DNA from: Coprobacillus sp.
GTDB taxonomy: Bacteria > Bacillota_I > Bacilli_A > RFN20 > CAG-826
Length of the DNA stretch: 6,312 bases
Direction: 5' to 3'
NCBI GenBank assembly: GCA_021203805.1
Contig: JAJQAM010000055.1
Coordinates: 1-6,312 of the forward strand
This document shows positions 1 to 5,414 of this stretch, piece by piece (the stretch's first letter is position 1; each line of letters starts with the position of its first letter). The notes beneath the pieces were generated by a model. That model worked only from the letters and a program-made list of their open reading frames with translations, was not told the origin of the DNA and ran no database searches. The position numbers were made by a program, and so were the translations under genes.

Positions 1-74
1 CTTAAAAAGGTAAGAAAATAGCTAAAACGAAGCATTGCTCAGTAGAGAATCGTCGTCAAAAAGACGTTAAAAGG

Positions 75-93
75 CTATCCATGTTATGGATAG
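75..93 (-). terminator. Weak candidate terminator hairpin downstream of serpin A
   Basis: A perfect 7-bp inverted repeat (CTATCCA / TGGATAG, 5-base loop) lies about 50 bases past the serpin A stop codon. Read on the minus strand it is followed by CCTTTTAACG and then a second small hairpin (CGTC, five T, GACG; 54-66). The U-tract is short and interrupted, so this is only a plausible terminator. The rest of 1-141 holds no gene that I can support. Confidence 0.4.
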
Positions 94-141
94 GGATCTA
101 GGCTTCAATAATAGCATCCATTTTTTATATTTAATTAAAGA

Positions 142-1527
142 TTAAGCGTTATTGATATAGCCGCTAAAGAGGGGAATATCATAAGGGGAAGTAATCACAT
201 ACATAAAAGCTCTATCAACTGGATATTCAAGGAAGATGTGCTCATCTTGATATTCAACCGCGGCGCTCATGCCGTTTCCATTTGATTTAGCAGCCGTCAC
301 ACTAGTGGCCTCAATTCCTTTTCCGTTTACGGTAAGGGTTGTTATCTGATCAAGCTGGTCCACATAAATAGGATAGGCGGCGTAAGGGAAGAGAGCACTC
401 ATATCCGCGTCTTTTGTAAAGACCTCATTAATTCCAAAGGCTTCACCCTCTAGGATAGCTATTGGATTAACCTCGCTCGTCGCACTGAAAGCGGGGAAGA
501 GGCAGCGAGTCTCGTAATATGTGGTCTTTATCGTTAGGACATCATTCTCTTCGTCTTCAATAGTTGTGACTACTTTAGGTTTATAGTCATCGCTCGTGGC
601 GGTAAGAACCTCTTTAATCGTGTCATAAGTGTAGATTTCACTTAGACTAACCTCGTCTTTAGGTAAGATGAAGTGAAGCGTATATCCACCATAGGTCTTC
701 GTATAGAAAGAGGTATATTTCTCTCTGTCAAGAGGCTGGCCGCTTCGATAGCTTGTCTGATAGAGCGTGACATCATTAATCTCCCCCCTGCCGTTTGTAA
801 AGGTATCATTATAGCCCACTCTTTGGGTAAGGCTATTTCCATAACCATTCCAGCAGTCTTTATAGTAGATGGTATTAAGAAGGACCATCTCACTATAGAT
901 ATTATAGTTAAAATCATGATTAATTAGTCCGTTAGTGGATTCACTAACGTATTCAGTGATCTCTTTATTCGCCTTCTTATTATTCCCATAGAAATCAACA
1001 TTAAAGGAGGAAGTATAATAGCTTTGGGCGAGATTTTCTAAAACCTCACTATTATAGTTATGAAAATCCGTGTCAAGCCAAATCGAGTTAGAGAGAAGAA
1101 ACTTACTCATAACTGTATTTGGCTTAGTGGAATTACTACTTGCGGTCACTGACCTAATAAGAGAGTTATAAACAGTTGAAATTCCCTCTCTTAGTTCATC
1201 AAGGGAATTAACTCCTAAAGCCGTTAATATCTCTTGCTGCGTAGTGGAGGCGGTGCACTCACAAAGTTCCGCAAGGCACATATAAATCGAGATAGGAGAG
1301 ACCACCGAGTTATAGGAGTCATTATAATCAAGGCCCACGCTATATTTATAGGAAAAGTCAAGGAGCCCTTCCATTAAGGAAAGCTCATTTATATTCTCTT
1401 TTTCCTCACTTGTTAATGATCTTGCTTTACTGGCAGAGTAGATTGAAGTCGACGCGGAGCACCCTGAAAGAGAAGTCACTCCCGTAAGAAGAAGCATACT
1501 AGATAGGTAAAGTCCTTTTCTTTTCAT
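142..1527 (-). CDS. Serpin A, membrane-anchored lipoprotein of the serpin family
   Basis: A 461-residue serpin with an N-terminal lipoprotein signal peptide: MKRKG, a hydrophobic core at 6-20 and lipobox LSGC with Cys23 as the lipidation site. Serpin blocks in order: SPISIYMCLAEL (77-88), NSIWL (147-151), EITEYVSESTNGLI (189-202), LLNTIYYKDCW (216-226), LHFILPKD (284-291), FPAFSATSEV (344-353), AFGINEVFTKDADMSALF (363-380, very like the corresponding block of alpha-1-antitrypsin), hinge KGIEATSV (403-410) and C-terminal DRAFMYVI plus IPLFSGYINNA. Asn218 matches the conserved shutter Asn186. Gln394 replaces His334, and Ile405 replaces the usual Thr/Ser at P14. The loop from the hinge Gly to DRAF is about 11 residues longer than in alpha-1-antitrypsin. 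I chose the start at 1527 over an in-frame ATG at 1542 because it gives the same signal peptide start (MKRx/MKKx) as the paralogs. A -10 element sits exactly six bases upstream. The protein should act outside the cell, on the membrane. Family assignment is firm; inhibitory activity is inference. Confidence 0.93.
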   Translation of the reverse strand: MKRKGLYLSSMLLLTGVTSLSGCSASTSIYSASKARSLTSEEKENINELSLMEGLLDFSYKYSVGLDYNDSYNSVVSPISIYMCLAELCECTASTTQQEILTALGVNSLDELREGISTVYNSLIRSVTASSNSTKPNTVMSKFLLSNSIWLDTDFHNYNSEVLENLAQSYYTSSFNVDFYGNNKKANKEITEYVSESTNGLINHDFNYNIYSEMVLLNTIYYKDCWNGYGNSLTQRVGYNDTFTNGRGEINDVTLYQTSYRSGQPLDREKYTSFYTKTYGGYTLHFILPKDEVSLSEIYTYDTIKEVLTATSDDYKPKVVTTIEDEENDVLTIKTTYYETRCLFPAFSATSEVNPIAILEGEAFGINEVFTKDADMSALFPYAAYPIYVDQLDQITTLTVNGKGIEATSVTAAKSNGNGMSAAVEYQDEHIFLEYPVDRAFMYVITSPYDIPLFSGYINNA

Positions 1528-1540
1528 ACCTTTAATATAC
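1528..1540 (-). promoter_or_regulatory. Promoter of serpin A, predicted leaderless
   Basis: On the minus strand TATATT (1539 down to 1534) is followed by AAAGGT and then the ATG, so the expected transcription start is the A of ATG at 1527. A -35-like TTAATA (1562-1557, 4 of 6 matches to TTGACA) lies 17 bases upstream. A second possible -10, TATAAT at 1572-1567, would give a short leader instead. The AAAGG lies one base from the ATG, too close to serve as a Shine-Dalgarno. Confidence 0.5.
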
Positions 1541-1592
1541 ATTATTAAAGGGAAAATATTAATAACATTATATAAAGAGAAGAGCTAAACTG

Positions 1593-1628
1593 AAAAAAAC
1601 TTACGCAAACGTAAGAAATTTTCAGTTT
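1593..1628 (-). terminator. Intrinsic terminator of serpin B
   Basis: On the minus strand, directly after the serpin B stop codon, a 6-bp stem CTTACG / CGTAAG with a TTTG loop (1615-1600) is followed by seven T (1599-1593). A further 10-bp outer stem, AAACTGAAAA / TTTTCAGTTT (1587-1596 with 1619-1628), encloses it across a symmetric 3x3 internal loop. This is the clearest terminator between the serpin genes and separates serpin B from serpin A. Confidence 0.8.
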
Positions 1629-1634
1629 GCATAT

Positions 1635-2981
1635 TTAGATATTATTGACATATCCAATATAAAGGGGAATTTCATTCCTATCCGTTAGGAGATAGACGAA
1701 GGCTTTATTAACATAATAGTCCTGAAATACCTCGGTGTAACCAGAGGGAGCAGAGGCACCGGCTCCGAAATGGAAGTTCACGCTACTAGCGCCCTCGATT
1801 CCTTTTTTTGTTACTTCAAAGTTATTAGACTGCCTAATACCCTCAAGATAGATCTGGCTATTAGTTAAGCCATCCATCTCGCATTTATATTTATCAAAGA
1901 GATTATTAATATTAAAAGTATCTTTAACTAGAGGCATAACGTCATCATCATAAGTAGCGCTGAACTCAGGGAAATAGACTCTAGTTAGATACTCAATATT
2001 ATTTTCTTCATCGATATTATCGTAATCAGTCGCTACCGCTTTTGAGTTAACTTCGCTAATCACTTCTTGGCTATAAATATCGCTAAGCGTATACCCATCT
2101 TTAGGCACAATAAACTTAATGTGGAAGCGGCTCCCGTATGTTGCGGTGTAAAAAGAGGTATATTTATCTCCCTCAAGAGGTTTACCGCTATGATAATCAC
2201 CCACTAATAGCTTAGTGTCAATAGTGGAGCCATTAGCCTGCGTAAAGCTCATCTTCTCTGAGGTCTCTAGATTATCTCCGTTTTCACTCCACCCTCCCTT
2301 AATATACATCGTCACTAAATAAACGAGAAGAGTGTCATTAGGATAAGAGAAGTCCTGATTAATTAAGCCGCTCGTCTTCTCTTTAATATAGGAGGAGATA
2401 TCCTTATTAGCGGCCCCTGTCCTAGAAAACTCAGTATAATAGCTATCGGTATAAAAGTAGTCTGCGAGAGATGCGAGTCCTTCCTCTTTATAAGCTATTT
2501 CATCGCTTAGCCAAATGGAGTTAGTGAGCGCTAGTGTATCAGTAGTTTTCCCTAGGCTAGATGAATAGCTAAAGCATAGATCATTAAAAAGCATATAGTA
2601 GCACGCTTTTATCTCTTCGCTAGTTAGCTCTACTTTCTCTCCCATTTCATTTTCATAGGAGAAAGCATCAAGAATTTCTTTTTTCGTGTCTCCACTAGCA
2701 AGATCACTAATGGCCGCGAGCCCTAAATACACCGTAAGGGGAGAAAAGGCGAGGTTAGAGGCCTTATCGCTATAAATGTTACTTGCGCTTAGGGTATAGC
2801 TAAACTCTTTAAGAGAGGAGACTAGCTCCTCATATTTCGTCTCACTTTTCTCCGCGCTGGTATACTCTTTCTTTTCCCCTCTTTCATATATAAGAGTGGA
2901 CGCGCTATAGCCGCAGCTTGAAAGAGAGACTATGCCCATGCATGTAAGGGAAAGAATTAGACCTAGGGAATTTCTTTTCAT
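1635..2981 (-). CDS. Serpin B, membrane-anchored lipoprotein of the serpin family
   Basis: A 448-residue serpin. Signal peptide MKRNSLGLIL... with lipobox LSSC and lipidated Cys23. Serpin blocks: FSPLTVYLGLAAI (79-91), NSIWLSDE (154-161), DISSYIKEKTSGLI (194-207), LVTMYIKGGW (222-231), FHIKFIVPKDG (286-296), FPEFSATYDDDV (337-348), hinge VTKKGIEGASSV (390-401) and NKAFVYLLT plus IPLYIGYVNNI at the end. The hinge lacks the usual Glu at P17 (Lys here) and has Ile395 at P14. The position of shutter Asn186 appears to be Val, and His334 is Gln384. The loop after the hinge is rich in Gly, Ala and Phe (NFHFGAGASAPSG) and about 8 residues longer than in alpha-1-antitrypsin. It resembles serpin C more than serpin A at the C-terminus. 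An ATG 15 bases upstream (2996) is in frame, but it overlaps the Shine-Dalgarno of the chosen start and would put acidic residues before the signal peptide. The gene has its own promoter and terminator. Confidence 0.93.
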   Translation of the reverse strand: MKRNSLGLILSLTCMGIVSLSSCGYSASTLIYERGEKKEYTSAEKSETKYEELVSSLKEFSYTLSASNIYSDKASNLAFSPLTVYLGLAAISDLASGDTKKEILDAFSYENEMGEKVELTSEEIKACYYMLFNDLCFSYSSSLGKTTDTLALTNSIWLSDEIAYKEEGLASLADYFYTDSYYTEFSRTGAANKDISSYIKEKTSGLINQDFSYPNDTLLVYLVTMYIKGGWSENGDNLETSEKMSFTQANGSTIDTKLLVGDYHSGKPLEGDKYTSFYTATYGSRFHIKFIVPKDGYTLSDIYSQEVISEVNSKAVATDYDNIDEENNIEYLTRVYFPEFSATYDDDVMPLVKDTFNINNLFDKYKCEMDGLTNSQIYLEGIRQSNNFEVTKKGIEGASSVNFHFGAGASAPSGYTEVFQDYYVNKAFVYLLTDRNEIPLYIGYVNNI

Positions 2982-2985
2982 TATG

Positions 2986-2994
2986 CCTTCCTCC
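2986..2994 (-). promoter_or_regulatory. Shine-Dalgarno that fixes the serpin B start
   Basis: GGAGGAAGG lies on the minus strand, with GGAGG ending 8 bases before the ATG at 2981. It overlaps the alternative upstream ATG (2996) and so argues that this ATG is not the start. It is the only strong Shine-Dalgarno in front of any of the four complete genes here. Confidence 0.75.
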
Positions 2995-2998
2995 ATCT

Positions 2999-3013
2999 AT
3001 ACCTTTAATATAC
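2999..3013 (-). promoter_or_regulatory. Promoter of serpin B
   Basis: The block GTATATTAAAGGTAT contains a TATATT -10 (3012-3007). The expected transcription start is about 3000, giving a 19-base leader that carries the Shine-Dalgarno. The same 15 bases occur at 1526-1540 before serpin A. The -35 region is occupied by the T-tract of the serpin C terminator and has no good TTGACA match. Confidence 0.5.
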
Positions 3014-3023
3014 CTTATTTATT

Positions 3024-3049
3024 AAAAAAAAGATAAAAACTTTTTTATC
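3024..3049 (-). terminator. Terminator-like hairpin of serpin C
   Basis: On the minus strand GATAAAAA (3049-3042), AG, TTTTTATC (3039-3032) form a perfect 8-bp AT-rich inverted repeat followed by eight T (3031-3024). It lies about 40 bases after the serpin C stop codon. The stem is weak because it has one GC pair, but the T-tract is strong. It abuts the serpin B promoter. Confidence 0.55.
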
Positions 3050-3086
3050 AATATTTATAAATAAAATAAAAATTAAATGAATAATA

Positions 3087-4508
3087 CTAGATATTATTCA
3101 CATAGCCAATATAAATAGGGATATCCTCTTCATTAGTTAGGATATAGACAAAAGGCTTATCAATAATAAAGTCTAAATACTCTTTTGTATAGGTTTTATC
3201 GGTATCATCAATCCAGACAAGAGAGTAGCCCACGCTTCCATAACCATCTATTCCTTTTTTAGTGACATTAAAGGAGTTAGTCTGAACTAGGCTATCGAGA
3301 CTAAGACAGTCGCTAACGCTAGAGAGAGAAACACTAGTGATATCTAGGCTCTCGCTCTTCTTAAGAAGAGGAGCAACGTCAAGCTCACTAGAAGCGCTAA
3401 ACTCTGGGAAGATGCAGCGGGTATAGTATTTAGTGTTTGTCGTAAAGTCAGTTTTATTATAGTCTCCTAGGCGATATTCATCGCCTCTTGAGAGGCTATT
3501 AACTTCCTCTAATACTTCACAAGTTAAAATATCGCTTATAGAGTAGCCGTCACTAGGCACGATAAACTTAATAGCGAAGCGGTCGTTAGCGGTGGTCGTA
3601 AAGAAAGAGGAATACTTTTCAGTACTGATCACCTGGCCGTCACTATATTCCCCTCTTAGGAATTTAGTCTTAGTGGTAGTTCCATCAGCGCTTTTAAAGA
3701 CGTGCTTTCCGTCATATTTAAGATTACCGGCGTCATTACTCCAGTTAGCGGTGAAATACATATTAGTGAGAAGAGAGGCGGCGCTATCCTCGCTATAGAT
3801 ATATTTAGATTTAATATTCCCTCTTGTTTTATCTTTTAGATATTTATTAATCTCTTTAGAAGCGGACTCACTAGAGTAGTCTATGCTATAGGAGTCAATA
3901 AAATAAGAGTCCGCTAAATAGGAGAGGGAGTCTTCATTATAAGAAGTATCACTACTTAAAAATAAAGCGGAGAAAGGCCTTAATGAGTCGCTTGTCCTAC
4001 TTGAGCCGGTTCTATCAGAGAAGGTAAGTTTATAAAGGAAGGTTTGATAATCAAGAAGAGGATCAGATTCCTCCTCCTCTATCTCTTCACTAGTGGCATC
4101 GCTATCTTCATCATCCGTCTCTTCATCATCGCTATCAATATCTTCATCATCTAAAAGCATGATGCCGGAGTCACTAGAGCTAGAATCCTCGCTTGTGGAG
4201 TAGATAACATTTCCAACACTTTCATCACCGCTCATAGCGTAGATCTCAAATAAAGAGATATAAGCGCTAAGAGGGGAAATAACGCTATTATCAGTCATAA
4301 TGTCATAAGGAATGCTCTCTCCTAGGGCATAGCTAAAATCTTTCTCTGCGCTTACGATATAGCCTGTCTCTCCCTGATTATAAACAGAGGATAGATCGGG
4401 AAGAGAAGAAGCGCTAAAAAGGAGGGTGCTCGCTTTTGGGGAGCAGCTCGTAAGGCAGAGTGGCGCAATCGAGATAAGCGCTAAAGCGGTATAAGTTTTC
4501 TTTTTCAT
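3087..4508 (-). CDS. Serpin C, lipoprotein serpin with an acidic insertion
   Basis: A 473-residue serpin. Signal peptide MKKKTYTALALISIAPLC with lipobox LTSC and lipidated Cys22. Serpin blocks: ISPLSAYISLFEI (77-89), ALFLSSDTSYN (181-191), EINKYLKDKTRGNI (219-232), LLTNMYFTANW (246-256), FAIKFIVPSDG (311-321), FPEFSASSEL (368-377), hinge NVTKKGIDGYGSV (414-426) and FIIDKPFVYIL (447-457). The last block fits the classical C-terminal serpin signature (PROSITE PS00284, from memory) at every position; serpins A and B miss it by one residue. Between about 105 and 149, where the others have ordinary helical sequence, it carries Ser-rich and then Asp/Glu-rich sequence (21 of 30 residues acidic at 120-149). 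The hinge is odd: Ile420 at P14 and bulky Tyr423 at P11. His334 is Gln409. The loop (GYSLVWIDDTDKTYTK) is unrelated to those of A and B. The start is the only ATG compatible with the signal peptide. There is no Shine-Dalgarno, only a three-base predicted leader. Confidence 0.92.
   Translation of the reverse strand: MKKKTYTALALISIAPLCLTSCSPKASTLLFSASSLPDLSSVYNQGETGYIVSAEKDFSYALGESIPYDIMTDNSVISPLSAYISLFEIYAMSGDESVGNVIYSTSEDSSSSDSGIMLLDDEDIDSDDEETDDEDSDATSEEIEEEESDPLLDYQTFLYKLTFSDRTGSSRTSDSLRPFSALFLSSDTSYNEDSLSYLADSYFIDSYSIDYSSESASKEINKYLKDKTRGNIKSKYIYSEDSAASLLTNMYFTANWSNDAGNLKYDGKHVFKSADGTTTKTKFLRGEYSDGQVISTEKYSSFFTTTANDRFAIKFIVPSDGYSISDILTCEVLEEVNSLSRGDEYRLGDYNKTDFTTNTKYYTRCIFPEFSASSELDVAPLLKKSESLDITSVSLSSVSDCLSLDSLVQTNSFNVTKKGIDGYGSVGYSLVWIDDTDKTYTKEYLDFIIDKPFVYILTNEEDIPIYIGYVNNI
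4062..4199 (-). other. Low-complexity acidic tract inside serpin C
   Basis: On the plus strand this segment is rich in TCATCA and TCTTCATCATC triplets that encode runs of Asp and Glu on the minus strand, flanked by a Ser-rich stretch. The in-frame triplet makeup would allow growth or shrinkage by whole codons. The paralogs do not have it. Confidence 0.7.
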
Positions 4509-4517
4509 CTTGATAAA

Positions 4518-4526
4518 AGTTTAGCA
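4518..4526 (-). promoter_or_regulatory. Extended -10 promoter of serpin C, nearly leaderless
   Basis: TGCTAAACT on the minus strand gives an extended -10 (TGn plus TAAACT at 4523-4518). Six bases later the expected start is 4511, leaving only AAG before the ATG at 4508. No convincing -35 is present at 16-18 bases, which an extended -10 can tolerate. Confidence 0.4.
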
Positions 4527-4538
4527 TTTATTTATGGA

Positions 4539-4556
4539 TTTGTATGTAAATACAAA
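4539..4556. repeat. Inverted repeat upstream of serpin C, possible operator
   Basis: TTTGTAT, GTAA, ATACAAA is a perfect 7-bp inverted repeat. It sits 13 bases upstream of the extended -10 of serpin C, where the -35 would be. It has no following T-run, so it reads more like a protein-binding site than a terminator. I do not recognise a known operator consensus. Confidence 0.4.
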
Positions 4557-4592
4557 GCTAAATAAATAATTTTAATATATTTTGGGCATTAA

Positions 4593-5204
4593 TTACCTTT
4601 TAGTTTCACTTTCAACAATTTCTTTATTCACAAGGGTATCTATATAGTCACCAACGCACTCCTCAACGTTATTCATTGGATTAATGGTAACGGTATGGGT
4701 GGAGCCGTCATCTAATATAAAACAGTAAGAGAATCCACGTCTTTTATATTCATGAGATAGGGTAGTTATACTTTTAGCGTGAGCGTGGGCCACTATCACA
4801 AATTCAATAGGAGAAAAGGCTTCATATAGCCCTTGATCATGCTTACCTGAGGCTAAAGCGCTTCTATATTTTTCTTCGCTACTTGTCTCAAATTTCCCGT
4901 AGCTATCTTTTCCAAGATTAAGAGAGGAAGCCGACTTAAACTGTCTTTCATATTTGCCCCCTCTTACGGATCTAAGTAGGCCCGCCACTACAGCGATAAT
5001 AACGCCCGCGACTAAAACAAGAGTGGGCCAAAGAAGATTCTCAAGGACAAAGAATAAAACAATAGAGGCCACAATAAATATAGCGGCCACGATAAAAATA
5101 GCAACGGACCATCTTGTTATATATCTAACTTTTTCCGCAAGAGATATATCGCCTATATTTGTATATAGGGACTCACTATCTTTTTCTAATTCTTTATCGC
5201 TCAT
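4593..5204 (-). CDS. Two-helix membrane protein of unknown function
   Basis: A 203-residue protein I do not recognise. It has a charged N-terminal segment (1-31), two hydrophobic segments that look like membrane helices (about 32-54 and 58-77, joined by a short ENLLWP turn) and then a soluble C-terminal part of about 120 residues. Basic residues flank both helices (K25, R27, R31 before; RSVRGGK at 78-84 after), so both ends should face the cytoplasm. The soluble part ends in what looks like alternating strands followed by a helix: FVIVAHAHAKSITTL, FSYCFILDDGSTHTVTI, then EECVGDYIDTLV. This pattern recalls small PH-like domains found behind paired membrane helices in Gram-positive proteins, but that is a guess from shape only. 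The ATG at 5204 follows a very good extended -10 by ten bases. The serpin C gene begins 84 bases downstream with no clear terminator between, so some read-through into the serpins is possible. Confidence 0.85.
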   Translation of the reverse strand: MSDKELEKDSESLYTNIGDISLAEKVRYITRWSVAIFIVAAIFIVASIVLFFVLENLLWPTLVLVAGVIIAVVAGLLRSVRGGKYERQFKSASSLNLGKDSYGKFETSSEEKYRSALASGKHDQGLYEAFSPIEFVIVAHAHAKSITTLSHEYKRRGFSYCFILDDGSTHTVTINPMNNVEECVGDYIDTLVNKEIVESETKR

Positions 5205-5214
5205 AGCGATAATT

Positions 5215-5223
5215 ATTATAGCA
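5215..5223 (-). promoter_or_regulatory. Extended -10 promoter of the two-helix membrane protein gene
   Basis: TGCTATAAT on the minus strand is a consensus extended -10 (TATAAT at 5220-5215). The ATG begins ten bases after it, so the transcript would have a leader of only about three or four bases. There is no Shine-Dalgarno in reach. Confidence 0.6.
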
Positions 5224-5274
5224 GATTTCCTAAATAAAATAAAATAAGCATAGAAAAAGCAAAGTTATTTTAAA

Positions 5275-5295
5275 GCAGTAAATATAAAAAACTGC
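5275..5295. repeat. Small inverted repeat in the AT-rich gap
   Basis: GCAGT and ACTGC (5 bp) are separated by 11 A/T bases. On the minus strand the hairpin is followed by TTTAAAA, so it could be a weak terminator or chance. The remainder of 5224-5352 is AT-rich and shows nothing else I can support. Confidence 0.25.
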
Positions 5296-5360
5296 GCAAA
5301 ACCTAATTATTTTTTAGAAATTTGAATTTAAGATTAAATACCAACTTATCACTTAAATAA

Positions 5361-5393
5361 AGAAAACACCCCAGGAGGCTTAGGGTGTTTTCT
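5361..5393 (-). terminator. Terminator of the right-edge gene
   Basis: AGAAAACACCC and GGGTGTTTTCT form a perfect 11-bp stem with an 11-base loop, about 22 bases past the stop codon of the right-edge gene. On the minus strand the 3' arm is T-rich (GTTTTCT) and continues TTATTT. The stem is symmetric, so it could also act on plus-strand transcripts. Confidence 0.75.
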
Positions 5394-5414
5394 ACTAAGA
5401 AAGGAGGTAAAAAT

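Noticed and set aside
30..120. tRNA-like elements at the left edge: GCTCAGTAGAG like a D-arm, TTCAAT like a T-loop and a terminal CCA
   Set aside because: The acceptor and T-stem arms do not pair, and no anticodon arm of normal size can be drawn. The resemblance is probably chance.
642..927. Open frames antisense to serpin A, and similar plus-strand frames at 3592-3798 and 4954-5247
   Set aside because: They lie inside well-supported genes on the minus strand, have no ribosome-binding site and encode sequences without recognisable features.
1525..1542. Start of serpin A at the upstream ATG (1542)
   Set aside because: It has no Shine-Dalgarno and adds MYIKG before a normal MKRKG signal peptide. 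It also overlaps the better -10 element. It remains possible if the TATAAT at 1567-1572 is the true promoter.
2979..2996. Start of serpin B at the upstream ATG (2996)
   Set aside because: This ATG overlaps the strong GGAGGAAGG Shine-Dalgarno of the downstream ATG and would add acidic residues before the signal peptide.
4062..4199. Simple-repeat locus causing on/off phase variation in serpin C
   Set aside because: The repeat units are triplets and imperfect, so slippage would change length in frame and not switch the gene off.
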